A DNA stretch of 64,000 nucleotides from Phialocephala subalpina. Its lineage: Eukaryota > Ascomycota > Leotiomycetes > Helotiales > Mollisiaceae. The position numbers and the translations under genes were made by a program. Below the pieces are notes generated by a model that was not told the DNA's origin, made no database searches, and saw only the letters and a program-made list of their open reading frames with translations. Each line of letters begins with the position of its first letter. Position 1 is the first letter of the stretch. Below are positions 20,575 to 32,549 of this stretch, piece after piece. The stretch spans positions 431,578 to 495,577 of the forward strand of contig FJOG01000039.1 of assembly GCA_900073065.1 (NCBI GenBank). The letters are read 5' to 3'.

Positions 20575-22580
20575 ACTATAGGACTCTATAGAAGAGAATA
20601 TATATATGATCTATAATTGATTACTTTTTTATAATAGTAATATATCGCTTTTACGAAAAAATTCAATAATAAAATCCAATTTTATTACTAAGAGTATTCC
20701 TTATTCGTAGGGCTTTTCTTTCTTATATAAATACTTTTCCCTATATAATTTCCAATAATTCTTCTGAGTTTAATTCCTTATCTAATAACTTTATTAGACT
20801 TAGTATATAATTATAATTAGAAATATAATTATAATTTTAATATAATAATAATTATAATAAAATATTAAATCGGGAAATAATTATACTTTTAATAATAAAA
20901 TTATTAAAATTAATTAATTATATAATTTCTATTAATTTAAATTATTTAAAAAAAATATATATTAATAATATTTAATTAATTTTATTATATTTCGTAATTA
21001 TATAATTTGATTGATATTTATATTTTTAATTATAATTATAATAAAATATTAAATTAAGAAATAATTAAATTCTTTTATATTTTATTTATATTTTAAATAT
21101 AAGAATATAATTCGTGAAAAATTATATATTTTATTAAAATTATATATTTTATATTTAATTTTAAAATTCGTATTATATTTATTCTTTTATATAATTATTT
21201 AATATAATATAAAATAAAATAAACTTTAAATTTTTATTCGTTAAAAATTATATAATTGGAATATAAAAATTCGAATAAATAAATAAAAGATTTTCAAATT
21301 TAATTTCGAATTTAAAAATTAAAAATTAAGAATTAAAATATTTAAAAATTATATTATATATATTAAATTAATTTTTTATAATTAATTCTATTTATAATTT
21401 GCAAAATATAAAAATAAAAAGTTTAATATTTAATTTTTATCGAAATAATTAATTTAAATAAAAAAACTTAGATATTTTAACCAACTTTAAACCAAAATAA
21501 AATATTAAAATATTAATCTTATGAATTTTATTTTACGAATTTATATCGTATTTATTCTTTTATAAAATTTTACGATAAATTTATATATAAAAAGTTTTTA
21601 ATTAAAAGAATATTTATATAATTAAACTCGAATTAATTCGTTTTTTAGTTTCTTTAATATTTACATTAAAAGATCAAAAGCTAATGCGATTAATTTTACT
21701 AAAGTAAATTCTACCTCAAAAATCGATTATATTAAATATTTAATTTTTATAAAATCGTATTAACTTTATTCTCTTATAGAATTTCATAAAAGTTTTATAT
21801 TTGAAAAGCTTTTAATTAATATAATATTTGCGTAATTAAGCTTAAATTAATTTCTCTTTTGGTTTCTTCGATATTTGTAGTTGAAGCTAAAATCGATATG
21901 ATCAATTGATTTCTCTAAAATAAATTTTACTGGGCGGTAAAAGCTTTATATATCGATCGCAACTTTTAACGTAAATATCAAAGAAACTAAAAGACATATT
22001 AATTCAAGTTTAACTACGCAAATATTCTATTAATTGAGAGCTTTCTATATATAAACTTGTCGTAAAATTCTATAAGAGAATAAATACGATGCGGCTTTTT
22101 AAAATTGAAAGCTCAATGCGATCGGTATTTTAGTGAGGCCCGTCGGAGCGGTAAAACGTTTCTCCAAGCGAGCTTCTTTGTCATTAAGTGCAAGTATCAA
22201 CCAATTTACTTATAACTTCAAACTCTTATAAAAAACGCAATGTAAGAGCTTATAACTTTAAAAGTATATTATTAAATAGAGAAAAAGTAGTCCCCCGGCA
22301 GAGGCGCCCCTGCGAGGCCTGCGGAGCAAAATTCCAAAGTGTAGAGACGAGGAAAAGTAGGGAGCGTTTACGAGGTACGAGCGCGCTAAGCCCTACTTGA
22401 ACGAGGAACGAAGCGATGGCATTTTTAAATTATATTATTTTTAATATTAAATTATTTATTTTTATTTATTTAACTTATTTAAATTTATTTACTTTTCCGA
22501 ATAGAAATAGATTTTCTTTATATTAGGATTAGCGTATAATAATCAACTGTTATTATCAGCAAAATTTGCCCTCAATAGTA
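20575..22580. other. Gene-free AT-rich block with embedded repeat copies
   Basis: From about 20575 to 22130 the sequence is almost entirely A and T, rich in TA steps and without reading frames, as in RIP-affected isochores of ascomycetes. A short GC-richer island (about 22130-22170 and 22290-22420) interrupts it; it includes an AGTAGGG...CCCTACT hairpin. The boundary to coding DNA on both sides is abrupt. Confidence 0.8.
21543..22095. repeat. Three diverged copies (two direct, one inverted) of a repeat of about 125-180 bp
   Basis: Copies lie at about 21545-21670 (+), 21755-21895 (+) and 21960-22092 (-). All share the order ATCGTATT..ATTCT.TTATA.AATTT, then AATTAA..GAATATTT, then TTAGTTTCTTT.ATATTT. 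The second and third copies face each other across about 65 bp, forming a large imperfect palindrome. Differences between the first and third copies are mostly C/T and G/A, with the first copy the more AT-rich, consistent with RIP of a former repeat. Confidence 0.6.
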
Positions 22581-22885
22581 TCACGTGCTCCTACTATCGT
22601 GCGAACCTGGAACTTTTAGCAATTGTGTTTGGTATTTTTATTCAGATCTCAGGCCTGCGCTAATCGAACTTCATCAAAAATTTGATTCTACAGCGAATTG
22701 CGACCCTGTAGAGATTATCCCACGCCGAGACAAATTAGGCAGGCGGGACAATCGAGCACTAAACAGAAGCCTAAAAGAGTCGTTAGCCCTGGTGCTATTC
22801 CTCTCCACTGCAGCATACATAATCAGCCTTGTCGCTTCCTCGATGCATTCAATCTCCAGCATCTTCTATTATCGGATTTCTCAAA

Positions 22886-25624
22886 ATGGGCGACGCAACC
22901 ACAAACCTGGCTTCTTTATCAATTGACGAGGAGCGGGAAATTCTTCCGAAGAATGTCAGGCCAACCCATTACGACCTTCGGTTTGAGCCCCACTTGGAAG
23001 AGGCTCTTGATTACAACGGATCGGCTTTGATTGATCTGGAGGTGTTGGAGGATACGTCGTCGATCACGGTCAATGCATTGGATCTCAAGATCATCATGCT
23101 GGAAGTCGGAGTCAAGAACGGGGTAATTATTGCGACTTCTCCAGTTGAATTCGATACTAAAAAGGAGCGAATGATCATCAAGTTGGGGGATAAAGTCAAG
23201 GCTGGCACCAAGTTGTATCTCAAGACGGCGTTCAAAGGATCCATGCTCCACCGCGCCTATGGCTTCTACAGATCACCCGTAGAAGGACCTGATGGAAAGA
23301 CGACATGGATGGCATCTACCCATATGGAGCCAGTGGATTGCAGAAAGGTCTTCCCATGCTTCGATGAGCCTGCTTTAAAGGCAACCTTCACGGTTACCCT
23401 TATCGCGGACAAGAACCTGACATGTCTCGGGAACATGGATGTCGCCTCTGAGGTTCAAATCGTATCCAATGGAAAGCAGAAAAAAGCAGTCACATTCAAC
23501 CTGACTCCACCGATGTCAACTTACCTTGTTGCATTCGCCGTTGGCGACTTGCAGGTGATAGAGACGGACAGCTTTAGAGTTCCAGTCCGAGTGTATGCAG
23601 CTATCGACAAGAATATCCAACACGGGAAATATGCCGTTGAGCTTGCCTCGCGGACATTGGCTGCATTCGAGAAGATCTTCGACGTCGCGTTTCCCCTCCC
23701 TAAGATGGACTTGATCGCAGTGCCAGGGGCTCAAGGTGCAATGGAGAATTGGGGGTTGGTCAAGTTTGGCGAGAGCTTGCTCTTGGTGGACGAGAAGGAG
23801 ACGAGTGCTGTGGCATATCGTCGGGCTGGCTCGGTGATTGTCCATGAATTGGCCCATCAGTGGTTTGGAAACATTGTTACCATGGACTTCTGGGAAGGGC
23901 TCTGGTTGAACGAGAGCTTCGCGGACTGGGCGGAGCTATACGCTTGGGAGACATTGGAGCCTGCTTGGCAAATGTGGCAAGACTACGCGATTGGCGGTTA
24001 TCAAGCTGGTCTTTCTTTGGACTCCAACAAGGCTAGTCATCCGATCGAAGTACCTGTCAGCAAGGTCAGCCAGATCAATCAGATCTTCGACGACATATCG
24101 TACAACAAGGGATGTGCTGTGATACGGATGATTGCCAAATATCTAGGGACTGAGAAGTTTATCGAAGGTGTTCAGTTCTACCTCAAGAAACATGCCTATG
24201 GAAATACCAAGACGACCGATCTGTGGGATGCACTGAGTCATAGTAGTGGAGAGGATGTCGGGACCTTAATGGAAACATGGACGAAGCAAATCGGTTATCC
24301 GTTTGTCACGGTCGAAGAAGATGATGGGAAGATCAAAGTAACGCAGCATCGCTTTCTCCAAGATGGCATCTGCAGCCCAGAAGACGACACAGTGCTCTAT
24401 CCCCTGTCACTCAAGGTACTGACCAAGGACGGCGTCGACGACAACCTCACGCTCTATGAGCGGACGAAAGTGATAGATGTACCATCAGACTTCTACAAAC
24501 TCAACGCTGGCCACACCGGATTCTACCGAGTCTTGTATACCCCAGAACGACTCGACAGTCTCGGAAAGAATGCGAAAGCCGGCTTGCTACCTACTGATGA
24601 CAAGATTGGCCTTCTTTCTGATGCCTTAGCTCTGGCCTCAAGTGGTTATTCGAAGATTTCAACTCTCCTTAACTTGCTCAAGGTCTTCGATGAGGAAACT
24701 AATTACTTCGTCTGGAAGCAAGTCTTCGCTACCTTAACGGCGATCATGGAGGCATGGACCTTTGAAGACGAATCTGTATCGAAGGGCTTGAAGTCCTTCA
24801 AGAACGACTTGGTCAGAAAAGTGGCCAAGAGCATCGGTTGGAACTTTGAGAAGGACGACGACACAGTGGAACAAATGCTCAAGGCAGTCATGTTTGCTAA
24901 CTCAGGTTCTGAGTTGGAAGTTCGGAAAGCTGCAAAAGACATGTTTGATGCGTTCTTGGCTGGCGATGATGAAGCTATTAATATCAACATTCGAGCTTCT
25001 GTATTTGCGATTGCTCTCGAGCACGGTAGTGCAGCAGAAGTAGCCCACTCCTTCCCATATTCAATGTAAACTTGCTGACGGAAACACAGTACGACGCAAT
25101 CTTCGAGGCCTTGAAGACCGCAACTAGCCTTGACAAACGTGACACCTGCATCCGCTCCTTTGGTTGTTCCGAGGATCCAGCCCTCATCGACCGAACGCTC
25201 AAACTCTCACTTACCGATGAAATGGTAGCCCGCAACGACACACGAAACATCCTCCTTGCGCTCACCAAGCACAAGCCTGGCAAAGAAGCTCTCTGGAACT
25301 GGCTCAAGACTGAGACTGATAAGATTGAAGACTCGTTGGGACACGGTCTGGGTACTTACGCAAGGCTGGTGCAGGCGGTCGTGAGTGCGTTGGCAACAAG
25401 GGAGCAGTATGAGGATGTGAAAAGATTTTTTGAGGGGAAGAATACTGAGGTGAGTAGTGCCGACTTGAAGGAGGGTAGGTGAGAGAACTATGGCTAATAG
25501 TGTTCTTTAGTCTTACGACAAGTATCTTGCTCAGTCTATGAACAAGATACTCGCGAAAGCGAACTGGGTGGAACGGGATAGGGATGACATGAAAGCTTGG
25601 TTGAAGGAGAATGGTTATGCATGA
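22886..25624 (+). CDS. M1-family zinc aminopeptidase (Ape2/Aap1, puromycin-sensitive type)
   Basis: Exons 22886-25039, 25090-25449 and 25511-25624 (introns of 50 and 61 bp; GTAGCC...ACAG and GTGAGT...TTTAG), giving 875 aa. The ATG at 22886 (MGDATTNLASLSIDEEREIL) directly precedes the conserved start LPKNVRPTHYDL. The substrate-recognition motif GAMEN is at 284-288, the zinc ligands HELAH at 320-324 with the third ligand Glu at 343 in WLNESFADW, and the catalytic loop Tyr region follows. The C-terminal ERAP1-like helical domain (about 540-870) is complete thanks to the two short 3' exons. It removes N-terminal residues from peptides in the cytosol; no signal peptide is seen. All catalytic residues are present. 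Confidence 0.93.
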
Positions 25625-25889
25625 AAATCTAATGCGCATGTCTTCTTGCGAGAAAAGTTAATTCATGAGTATTCATTCTCAATTCGTACAATCCCGAACA
25701 GTTGTTCGTTTGACAAGTACCCGTGATCTTGAGCGCTCTCGCTTCCCTTGCAGAAAGTATTACCTCTTTTGGATTAGCGTCGTTTAGTGCACTCCCTCCA
25801 AAGGTTGTGCTCTCAACCTCTTCCACTTCTTCAATTCCTCCACCGTCTCCTACAACACTCGATCCACGCGTTATCGCAAACACCTCGAA

Positions 25890-27049
25890 ATGGCGACCAT
25901 ATTCATCCACTACGATCCCAAGGGAGATGTCGAACTGATCCTTGAGAAACAAGACATACCCCACACAAACCAAACCCCCGCATCACCTTCAAACAAACAA
26001 GGCGCGCCAACAAAGTGCACCGTGGGCCCAGTCGAGATCAAAGTCAACAAGTTTCGTTTGCGCGTTTCCTCCCACAAACTCATCTCGTCCTCACGCTACT
26101 TTCAAGCTATGCTTGAAGGCCCTGGATTTCGCGAGCAGCAGGAATTGAAAGAGAAGGGCTTCGTTGCAGTTGAGCTTCTGGACCCGGAGGATAACCCAAC
26201 GGCCATGATAGTCATTCTCGGCATTCTACAAGGAAACAAAGCTCAAGTGCCAGAAGAAGTAGTTGATATCCCAACGTTCTACCAAGTTGCGATACTTTGT
26301 CGACAAATACCAGTGGCATGAATTGGTGAAGCCTTCCGCCATAGCATGGTTCACAAAGCTTGCAAACGATCCTTACTTCCTGCATACTTTATGGAAGGAC
26401 ACACTCTGGCAGTGCTTGTGGATAGCATGGGTATTTGGGATGAAGGATCATTTCAAATTGCTTTCAGAGATTGCTCAGGGGGATGGCCGCGCCCCAATCG
26501 ATCTGACAGACGAAAGTATCAGACTGCCTTCTCGGATAATCAGTGAGTATTATAAGAGCCTCTTGTCTTGAAGAAAAAACTGACAGTGCTCGTACAGAGG
26601 CTATCAACGATCAGCGCGATGCTGCTTTCCAAAAGATCGAACAGACAGTGGATAACTTCAGAAAGGATCTCCTCGATTCCCGACGTCAGAGCGACGACAG
26701 AAAACAGGAAAAGAAAATGATCCGGCGTATGGTACTCGGAGACGCAACCTTCTGCTCTCAAGCTCTCAAAATCGGGGAGTATGCCACACCCGATCACAAC
26801 GGGAGTTCTGTGTATCTGCTCAAGGATCGCATAGAGCGGATGCAATCTACGACGGGCTTTTTCGTGCACAAGGAGGGCAGCAATGGCCGCGACGATAGCT
26901 TCGTTCCAGTTGGCGGACCTTTCGATCTGAAGCATGCGTTGCAGAAGGCTATAGACGAATTGAAAATTGAGGCGTGGGGCCTGGACTACGACGACTTCAA
27001 ACCCACAATCCTCGGCAAACGACCAGCGAGTGCGGTGGAACAGGAGTGA
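25890..27049 (+). pseudogene. BTB/POZ-domain protein with a one-base frameshift
   Basis: ATG at 25890. The BTB fold is clear: VNKFRLRVSSHKLISSSRYF, then AMLEG..FRE and AVELLDPEDNPTAMIVILGI. The frame is then lost: the expected fungal motif VAIL-VDKYQWHELV is split between two frames by one extra base in the T-run at 26296-26298, and the original frame stops at 26322. After the shift the gene continues to 26542, an intron 26543-26597 (GTGAGT...TACAG) follows in phase, and a last exon 26598-27049 encodes a coiled-coil-rich tail ending AVEQE. Everything except the single base looks intact, so this may be a sequencing error or a very young null allele. Fungal BTB proteins of this type are mostly uncharacterised. 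Confidence 0.75.
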
Positions 27050-27664
27050 TCAGGTACACAATTGCTTTGACTTCCTTGCATCCGGTAGTTTGATACATTT
27101 CTCAGACATTGTATGCGCTTTTGGAAGGCATGGCGAGCTCGAGTCTGGTTCTTAACACAGTCATGATGGGTCAAGAAAGCCAGTCAGTCAAGGCCGTTGC
27201 TATGAGAATGATAATTCAAGGAAATGGGCAAGGAAGGGGGATATGCACCATACTTTGCAAGGTGTAGATTTGCTGATAATGCAATCACAATCACTGAACT
27301 CGCTTCCAGCCGTATTGTTTTTGAGACACTGCTCTTTCAACGTCCTTGATTCCCCCTTCCTCGATTCTCATCTCCAACACTAACGCTCATGACCACAACA
27401 CCTATCCAAAAGATGTGCGATTAAGGCCACAAACTGTACCTAACCCACCCTTAACAGTGACATGGTCGTCAAGTACCCAAAACTAACCAGGCACCTTTGC
27501 GATCCCTAGAACTGCATCCATAAAGGAAACATCTATAATACTGAGGCCAAGGAAACTCGGGTCTATTATCTAACATTGTATCAATAATTCGACTATTTAG
27601 AAAGCACTCTGCATCTCATCGACTACTACCTTCAAACAAACTTTTGCACCCCATAATTCGCAAC
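27050..27664. other. Convergent intergenic interval, nothing supported
   Basis: Lies between the 3' ends of the BTB gene (+) and the MFS gene (-). No frame or RNA-like structure stands out. Confidence 0.4.
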
Positions 27665-29654
27665 TTAAAGCTCATGCACCTTGCTCCCCATTGTCGCCCG
27701 TCTGAACTTCTTTCCCAAGACCAAGAAAAGCACCATGCCGATCAGGGTGATTCCAACAGCAAGCGCCATGATTGTCATGATTGGTGGGATGAAGCCAGCA
27801 CTGACGGCCCAGTCATTGAAGAAGAAGATCATTCCGAACTTGGTAAGTGTCAGCTCGGTTGAATCACGGATGGGGGCAGGAAGACTTACGCCGAAGGTGT
27901 TCTTGACGATCGTGGCAGAGACCATGATTTGACCTGGGATGTGTTTGTAGCAATCAACAGCGTACTGGAAGACCCACGTTAGTGACGATGGTCGAGGTTG
28001 AAAAGGAAGTGAGGCGAGGCTAAGCGAGGAAAAGAAAGGGGGGACATACCGAGATCACAATAGCCGGGATAGCAATAACTTCAATCCCCACGAACCCATA
28101 CCCAACAACCACAACAGCTTCCCAAGGCCAATGTCTCTGGTATCCGACTGCAGATACAGTCATTCCAATAAGACAAATCGCGATGTATGGCACCAAAGCC
28201 CAAAGACGCATTTCAGCCTCGCGGACGCCGCCATTCCTCTTCGCTCCCCACAACGCAATCCAATCACTGAACGGTCCAGCAGTCAGTAAAGCAATAATAG
28301 CACCAACTGCGAAGGCGAAATTGACATATCCGACCTGGCCTGGGTTGAAGAGATAAGGCGGAGCTGCGAAGACTTGACTTTCTGTCAGGTTCAGTGCCAG
28401 TAAGCAATTCGCTGCGAAACCAAAAGAGAATGTCGCCCAGAAGACAATTGGGAAGGTGAAGATCTGAATCGGAGCGAGGAAGTCTCGGAACAAGAGTAAC
28501 GAGCCCTCCCAATGTGGGGTCGGGATGAGAGAGAACTGTGCTTTGGAGGGACGGCCAACGGGTCGAGCCGTTCTCGAAGCGTAGACATGATCAACTGTGT
28601 TCTCCGGGGTGGAGGGTTGAGCTTTGTCTTCCTCCTTGGTGGTTGTCTGTGTTGTGGTTTGTGTTGTGGTTTGTGTTGTGGTTTGTGTGATGCTGACTTC
28701 GGCGTTTTTGGCGGATGTGGAAACCTTGTTAGAGTCGGATGTTTGAGATGAGTGATCGGAGGAAGGGGTAGGTCGGATGTACCGAGTTTCGGGGAACATG
28801 AAGATCATCATGATGAGGCTGACCTAGATGGAGATCAGTATTTGTGCGAGTTGGTACGGGATGAGTGTATCTTACGCCTTGAAATATGGTGCACACCCAG
28901 AAGAACCATCTCCAGGAGACATGAGCTGCAATATTACCCGATATGATGGGACCAATGTTCACACCGATGAAATAGGCCCAGAAATAAAGGCCCATCCAAA
29001 GACCTCTTTGATGCAAGAACATGACATCACTGATAACCATGGGCATGATACTCTCATTAGCAGCTGCTCCCAGTCCACCAATAACTCTAGCTGCAATGAA
29101 GCTTGGGTAGCTGGTCACACGCGCCTGCCAGATATTTGCCAGGATGCAAATCAAGCCACAGATGAGAATAGCTGGACGTCGCCCAAAAATGTTGGAGAAA
29201 GGGACGATGATGAAGTTCGCATAACCGAGTGCCATAGCTGCCGCTCCAAACTTGAATGCACGTTAGATATGTTGGACATGGTGTACCTGGATAAGGGAGA
29301 GCTTACGAGCATGTTGACTTGCGGCAAAGTTTTGTGGAATTCTTGAATGAAGATCGGGGTGAGTGGCGCGATCGCGAGTGGTGTGAGGATACTGATGAAG
29401 ACAAATATAGCTTGGTTGATGATAACTATGGCTTTCCATGTTGTGCTCCAGTTCTAGGCAAGTCATTGTTAGCAAGCGGTAATGTATTTGGGTTAGAGGG
29501 TTTTATTTACCAATGGATCATCAGGCTGATCACTCGGTTCAGGTACAAGAACAAGTTCTGCATCGTGCGAACTAGCAGAGCTGGTATCAGTGTGAAGAAG
29601 AATCTCTGTGCCTGGCACCAGTTCATTGCTATACTCGGAGATTGGGAGCTTCAT
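27665..29654 (-). CDS. Major facilitator superfamily transporter (DHA1-like drug/polyamine type)
   Basis: Six exons: 29511-29654, 29307-29453, 28876-29250, 28050-28823, 27890-27964 and 27665-27838. Introns are 51-85 bp, all GT-AG and in phase; 562 aa. The first ATG (29652-29654) starts a soluble N-terminus, MKLPISEYSNEL. The second exon opens with NWSTTWKAIVIINQ and the first membrane helix. The MFS loop motif between helices 2 and 3 reads NIFGRRPAIL, followed by GGLGAAANESIMPMVISD and VGWR-like HVSWRWFFWV. A long central cytosolic loop holds a four-fold TTTQ repeat. The last exons end with NDWAVSAGFIPPIM and a helix before KKFRRATMGSKVHEL. Twelve helices are expected. Substrate unknown; HOL1-type or multidrug exporters are the nearest architecture I know. 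Confidence 0.88.
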
Positions 29655-30924
29655 GTCGACTTTTGCAGTAGGGACGACCCGGCAGCGAATGCTAAGCGTG
29701 TGTGGTGACACTGGATAATATAATGAGAAAACTGATCCTTCGATTGGGAAGCATGAACTCTTATATGTACCTTCATTAACGATCTGGAAGATCTGGTGGA
29801 AGAGCTCGCAAGCCCCGCGTTTTGATTCGCAATTCTGGACCCAATCTGCACGTCCAGAAGCATAGCTACAAGGTCCGAAGACATCTCCGTACTAAAAGTG
29901 GCAAGGGATCAACCCTCAAGATAGGACGTGTCCGAAATACTCTCAAATGAAAGGTAGGGTTTCGGATGGGGAAGTCCGTGTAGGATGGAAAACCTCAAAA
30001 GGAGCAGGATCGGCTATCAGCAGAATTATGATCACATGACCTAATCTGATCCAAAGATATAACAGGCTATAGTTGCGACACAAAAGACATTGGTTCGCCA
30101 TGCGACTCCCATACGCAGACATATTGCCCTGAAAGTGCAGTCGGTTTTGCGATCTGGACTCAAGGCCGCGGGTTTTACCTGTCGGTGAGGACGAGTAAGG
30201 AGCAATATTCAAGCAGCCAGAACATACAGATCGCAAAGAAATGTCGAGAGTTTTGCCATTAGGAAGTAAGTCCGCGTCTAAATGAACTACCGCAGACAAA
30301 TTGTACACTTTTCGCTTTGCGAGCTTTCGCATCGCATGGAACGCAATGAACCAGAACACGAGTCAACGATTTGAAACGATCGTACCGCACAACAGACGAA
30401 ACACTTGGGGCCTGAGACAAAATAACCTTTTATACCTGCAGGGATTTCGCGATCAGGCCAGCCGTTCACAAAGGTACCAAAGCTCGCTCTCCACTGTCAA
30501 AGCCGTCAAAGCTATCAAAGTCTTGTGCACGGCCTCGGCACTTGCACAGACTTGGTTCATAGCCTCGGTCTTCTTTCTTTTAAAGATTGTTGGCCGATGC
30601 GCTCATACTTCTACGAAGACCATGCCTGGGATACCTACAGTACTCTCGCTAACTGTTTCCTGTCCACGTGAGTTCTTCGAAACCCTCGGTCTCGTCTCCC
30701 TTCCCTTTCTGAACCACCTCTCCATCAACAATCTTTCCCCCTCTCTTATACCTGTATCAAATCAACATCAGCACACATGCTTCGCTCAACATCCTCCCTC
30801 GAAATGAACACTCCCCTCTCAACCCTCTCTTCGAAATCTCCCCAGCGTCCCTCCAAACTCTCCTCCTATTCCTCAACCCCATCGTCTCCCCAAATCCAAA
30901 CTTGATTTTCTTATACAACATGAA
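29655..30924. other. Intergenic, no supported gene
   Basis: Open frames on both strands here start at non-ATG codons and show no conserved motif. The interval is the 5' flank of the MFS gene and the 3' flank of the F-box gene. Confidence 0.4.
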
Positions 30925-31406
30925 TCACATCGTCTTATCGACAGGTAGGTATTCGAGTTTCCAGATCCACGGATATTCTTTCAAGAGAATCTCGCGGAAG
31001 AGAATAACTGGTAAATCTCGATAAGCTGGCGTTACCAAGCGAAGATTCGCAATATCTTTCCTGTCTAAGTCCGACAAGATCATATACTTCAACTCTCTTG
31101 GTAATTTCGTGAATGGATCATCTTTCCAATCCCTTTTGTCCGGAGACAGGTTTCTGTGGTCGGCAGGTCTCTTTGGCAGGCGGTGGAAGACGCTTGCGTT
31201 TACGTCGTACGGTACCTTCCCCGTCCAATAAACGTACTCCAGTCTCGAAAACATGAATTGAGCAGGAGATGCAAGCCCAGGATATTGATCGTATTAGCAG
31301 CCAACCATTCAGTGCCTGGTTCGTGGGACCACCATTGTTCATGCCCATCTCCAGCGGCTAGGTGATGAGGGAAGCGTTCGAAGAAAGCTTCGTATGAACC
31401 CTCCAT
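30925..31406 (-). CDS. Small F-box protein, possibly truncated
   Basis: I join 31216-31406 (ATG at 31404-31406) to 30925-31153 across a 62-bp intron (GTACCG...CACAG), which keeps phase and gives 139 aa. The first exon begins MEGSYEAFFERFPHHLAAGD and contains EWLAANTINILGLHLLL, a pattern common before the F-box in fungal proteins. The F-box is in the second exon: DPFTKLPRELKYMILSDLDR, then DIANLRLVTPAYRDLP. The donor is weak, so an alternative is a single-base shift. Substrate-binding C-termini of such proteins are usually much longer; the early stop after YLPVDKTM suggests a short or shortened gene. F-box proteins link targets to SCF ubiquitin ligases via Skp1. Confidence 0.55.
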
Positions 31407-32549
31407 CTATGGGTAGTGAGTAGACGTTGAAGATGGAGGAGAGAGGAGATGGAGGAGAAGGAGAGGAGACGAACCTGGCGCCACCCCCAAATATCACTGT
31501 CATGATCTATGAATGGAGTGGCATGAAGAGCTTACGAAATGATCATCAACGGTATTATATACCCACACCTCCCTCACCCCATGCCTTACCGGCCTCAAAT
31601 TCGACAGTGGTATCTCATCAGGACTCCCCTACCCAACCCCAGTCAAGAAGAAATCTCCCTCGCGCTCAAAATCTTGGTCGTCACTATCTTCTTCCTAATC
31701 CTCTCCCTTCTTTAAGATCACGATTACGGATCTACAACCAAACATCTCTTCGACAGAAATTCTGTACCTATCAACACTCTCCCATCAGCAATCTTCCCTC
31801 CCGCGAGCCTCCTTCATTGTATTTTGAGAAAGGAAGACGTACCCAGAATACCCAGTCGTACTCACACATCCCGGACCCGCTGGATATTCAGGCTCACTTC
31901 CGTCATCGCGAGGAAGCATAGCACATCCAGAACCGACGCCTCATAAGGGGGCAGCAATGTAAGAAGAGCCGTAGTATGTCCATGCTTTTGAGGATGGTTC
32001 TTCGGGACAGCGGATGCGGGAGATGGCAATAGAGACGCCGCAGAGCTGGCAGACTATTTCTACGTATATCCCATGATTGCTTTGAGAGTTAGATGTGATG
32101 GGATGAGATTGGTAGGAAATATGAAGAATGAAAAGATACGAAAGGTGGGAATTGAGGGTGTAAAGATAAGAAGAGAAGAGAAAGGCAAACCGAGATGAGT
32201 ATAAACGAAGCCCGATTAAAAAAGAATTCTGAAGTCATCTCAGCCCTCGCTTAAGGCAGTAGTACGGGGTTTCGGAAAGATAACCGCAACTGGAAATCAA
32301 GGAGTGGCATGCTTTCACGTAAAGATCGCACTAGTAGCAACTACCAATCATCACGCGTCCCCTTGCATACACACAAACTCTCTTCAAGGCAAAAGTCAAC
32401 ACCGTCTGCAAACACTTCAATTGCCTAGAATCATGATCCGCAGATCAAGACCATAGGCAGAACTCCTAGAAACATACAATACAACCCTCCATATGCTACA
32501 ATTGCTCTAACCCTTGCCATCAAAATGCCGCTCACACAAAGAAGCCCAC
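31407..32549. other. Intergenic, no supported gene
   Basis: A 165-codon plus-strand frame (31427-31921) begins at TTG and has biased Ser/Pro/Arg content without domains. No RNA gene or repeat is recognised. Confidence 0.4.

Noticed and set aside
29943..30359. 138-codon minus-strand open frame upstream of the MFS gene
   Set aside because: It starts at GTG, has no domain-like pattern and overlaps other equally long frames.
31427..31921. 165-codon plus-strand open frame
   Set aside because: It begins at TTG, is Ser/Pro/Arg-biased and lacks any conserved motif.
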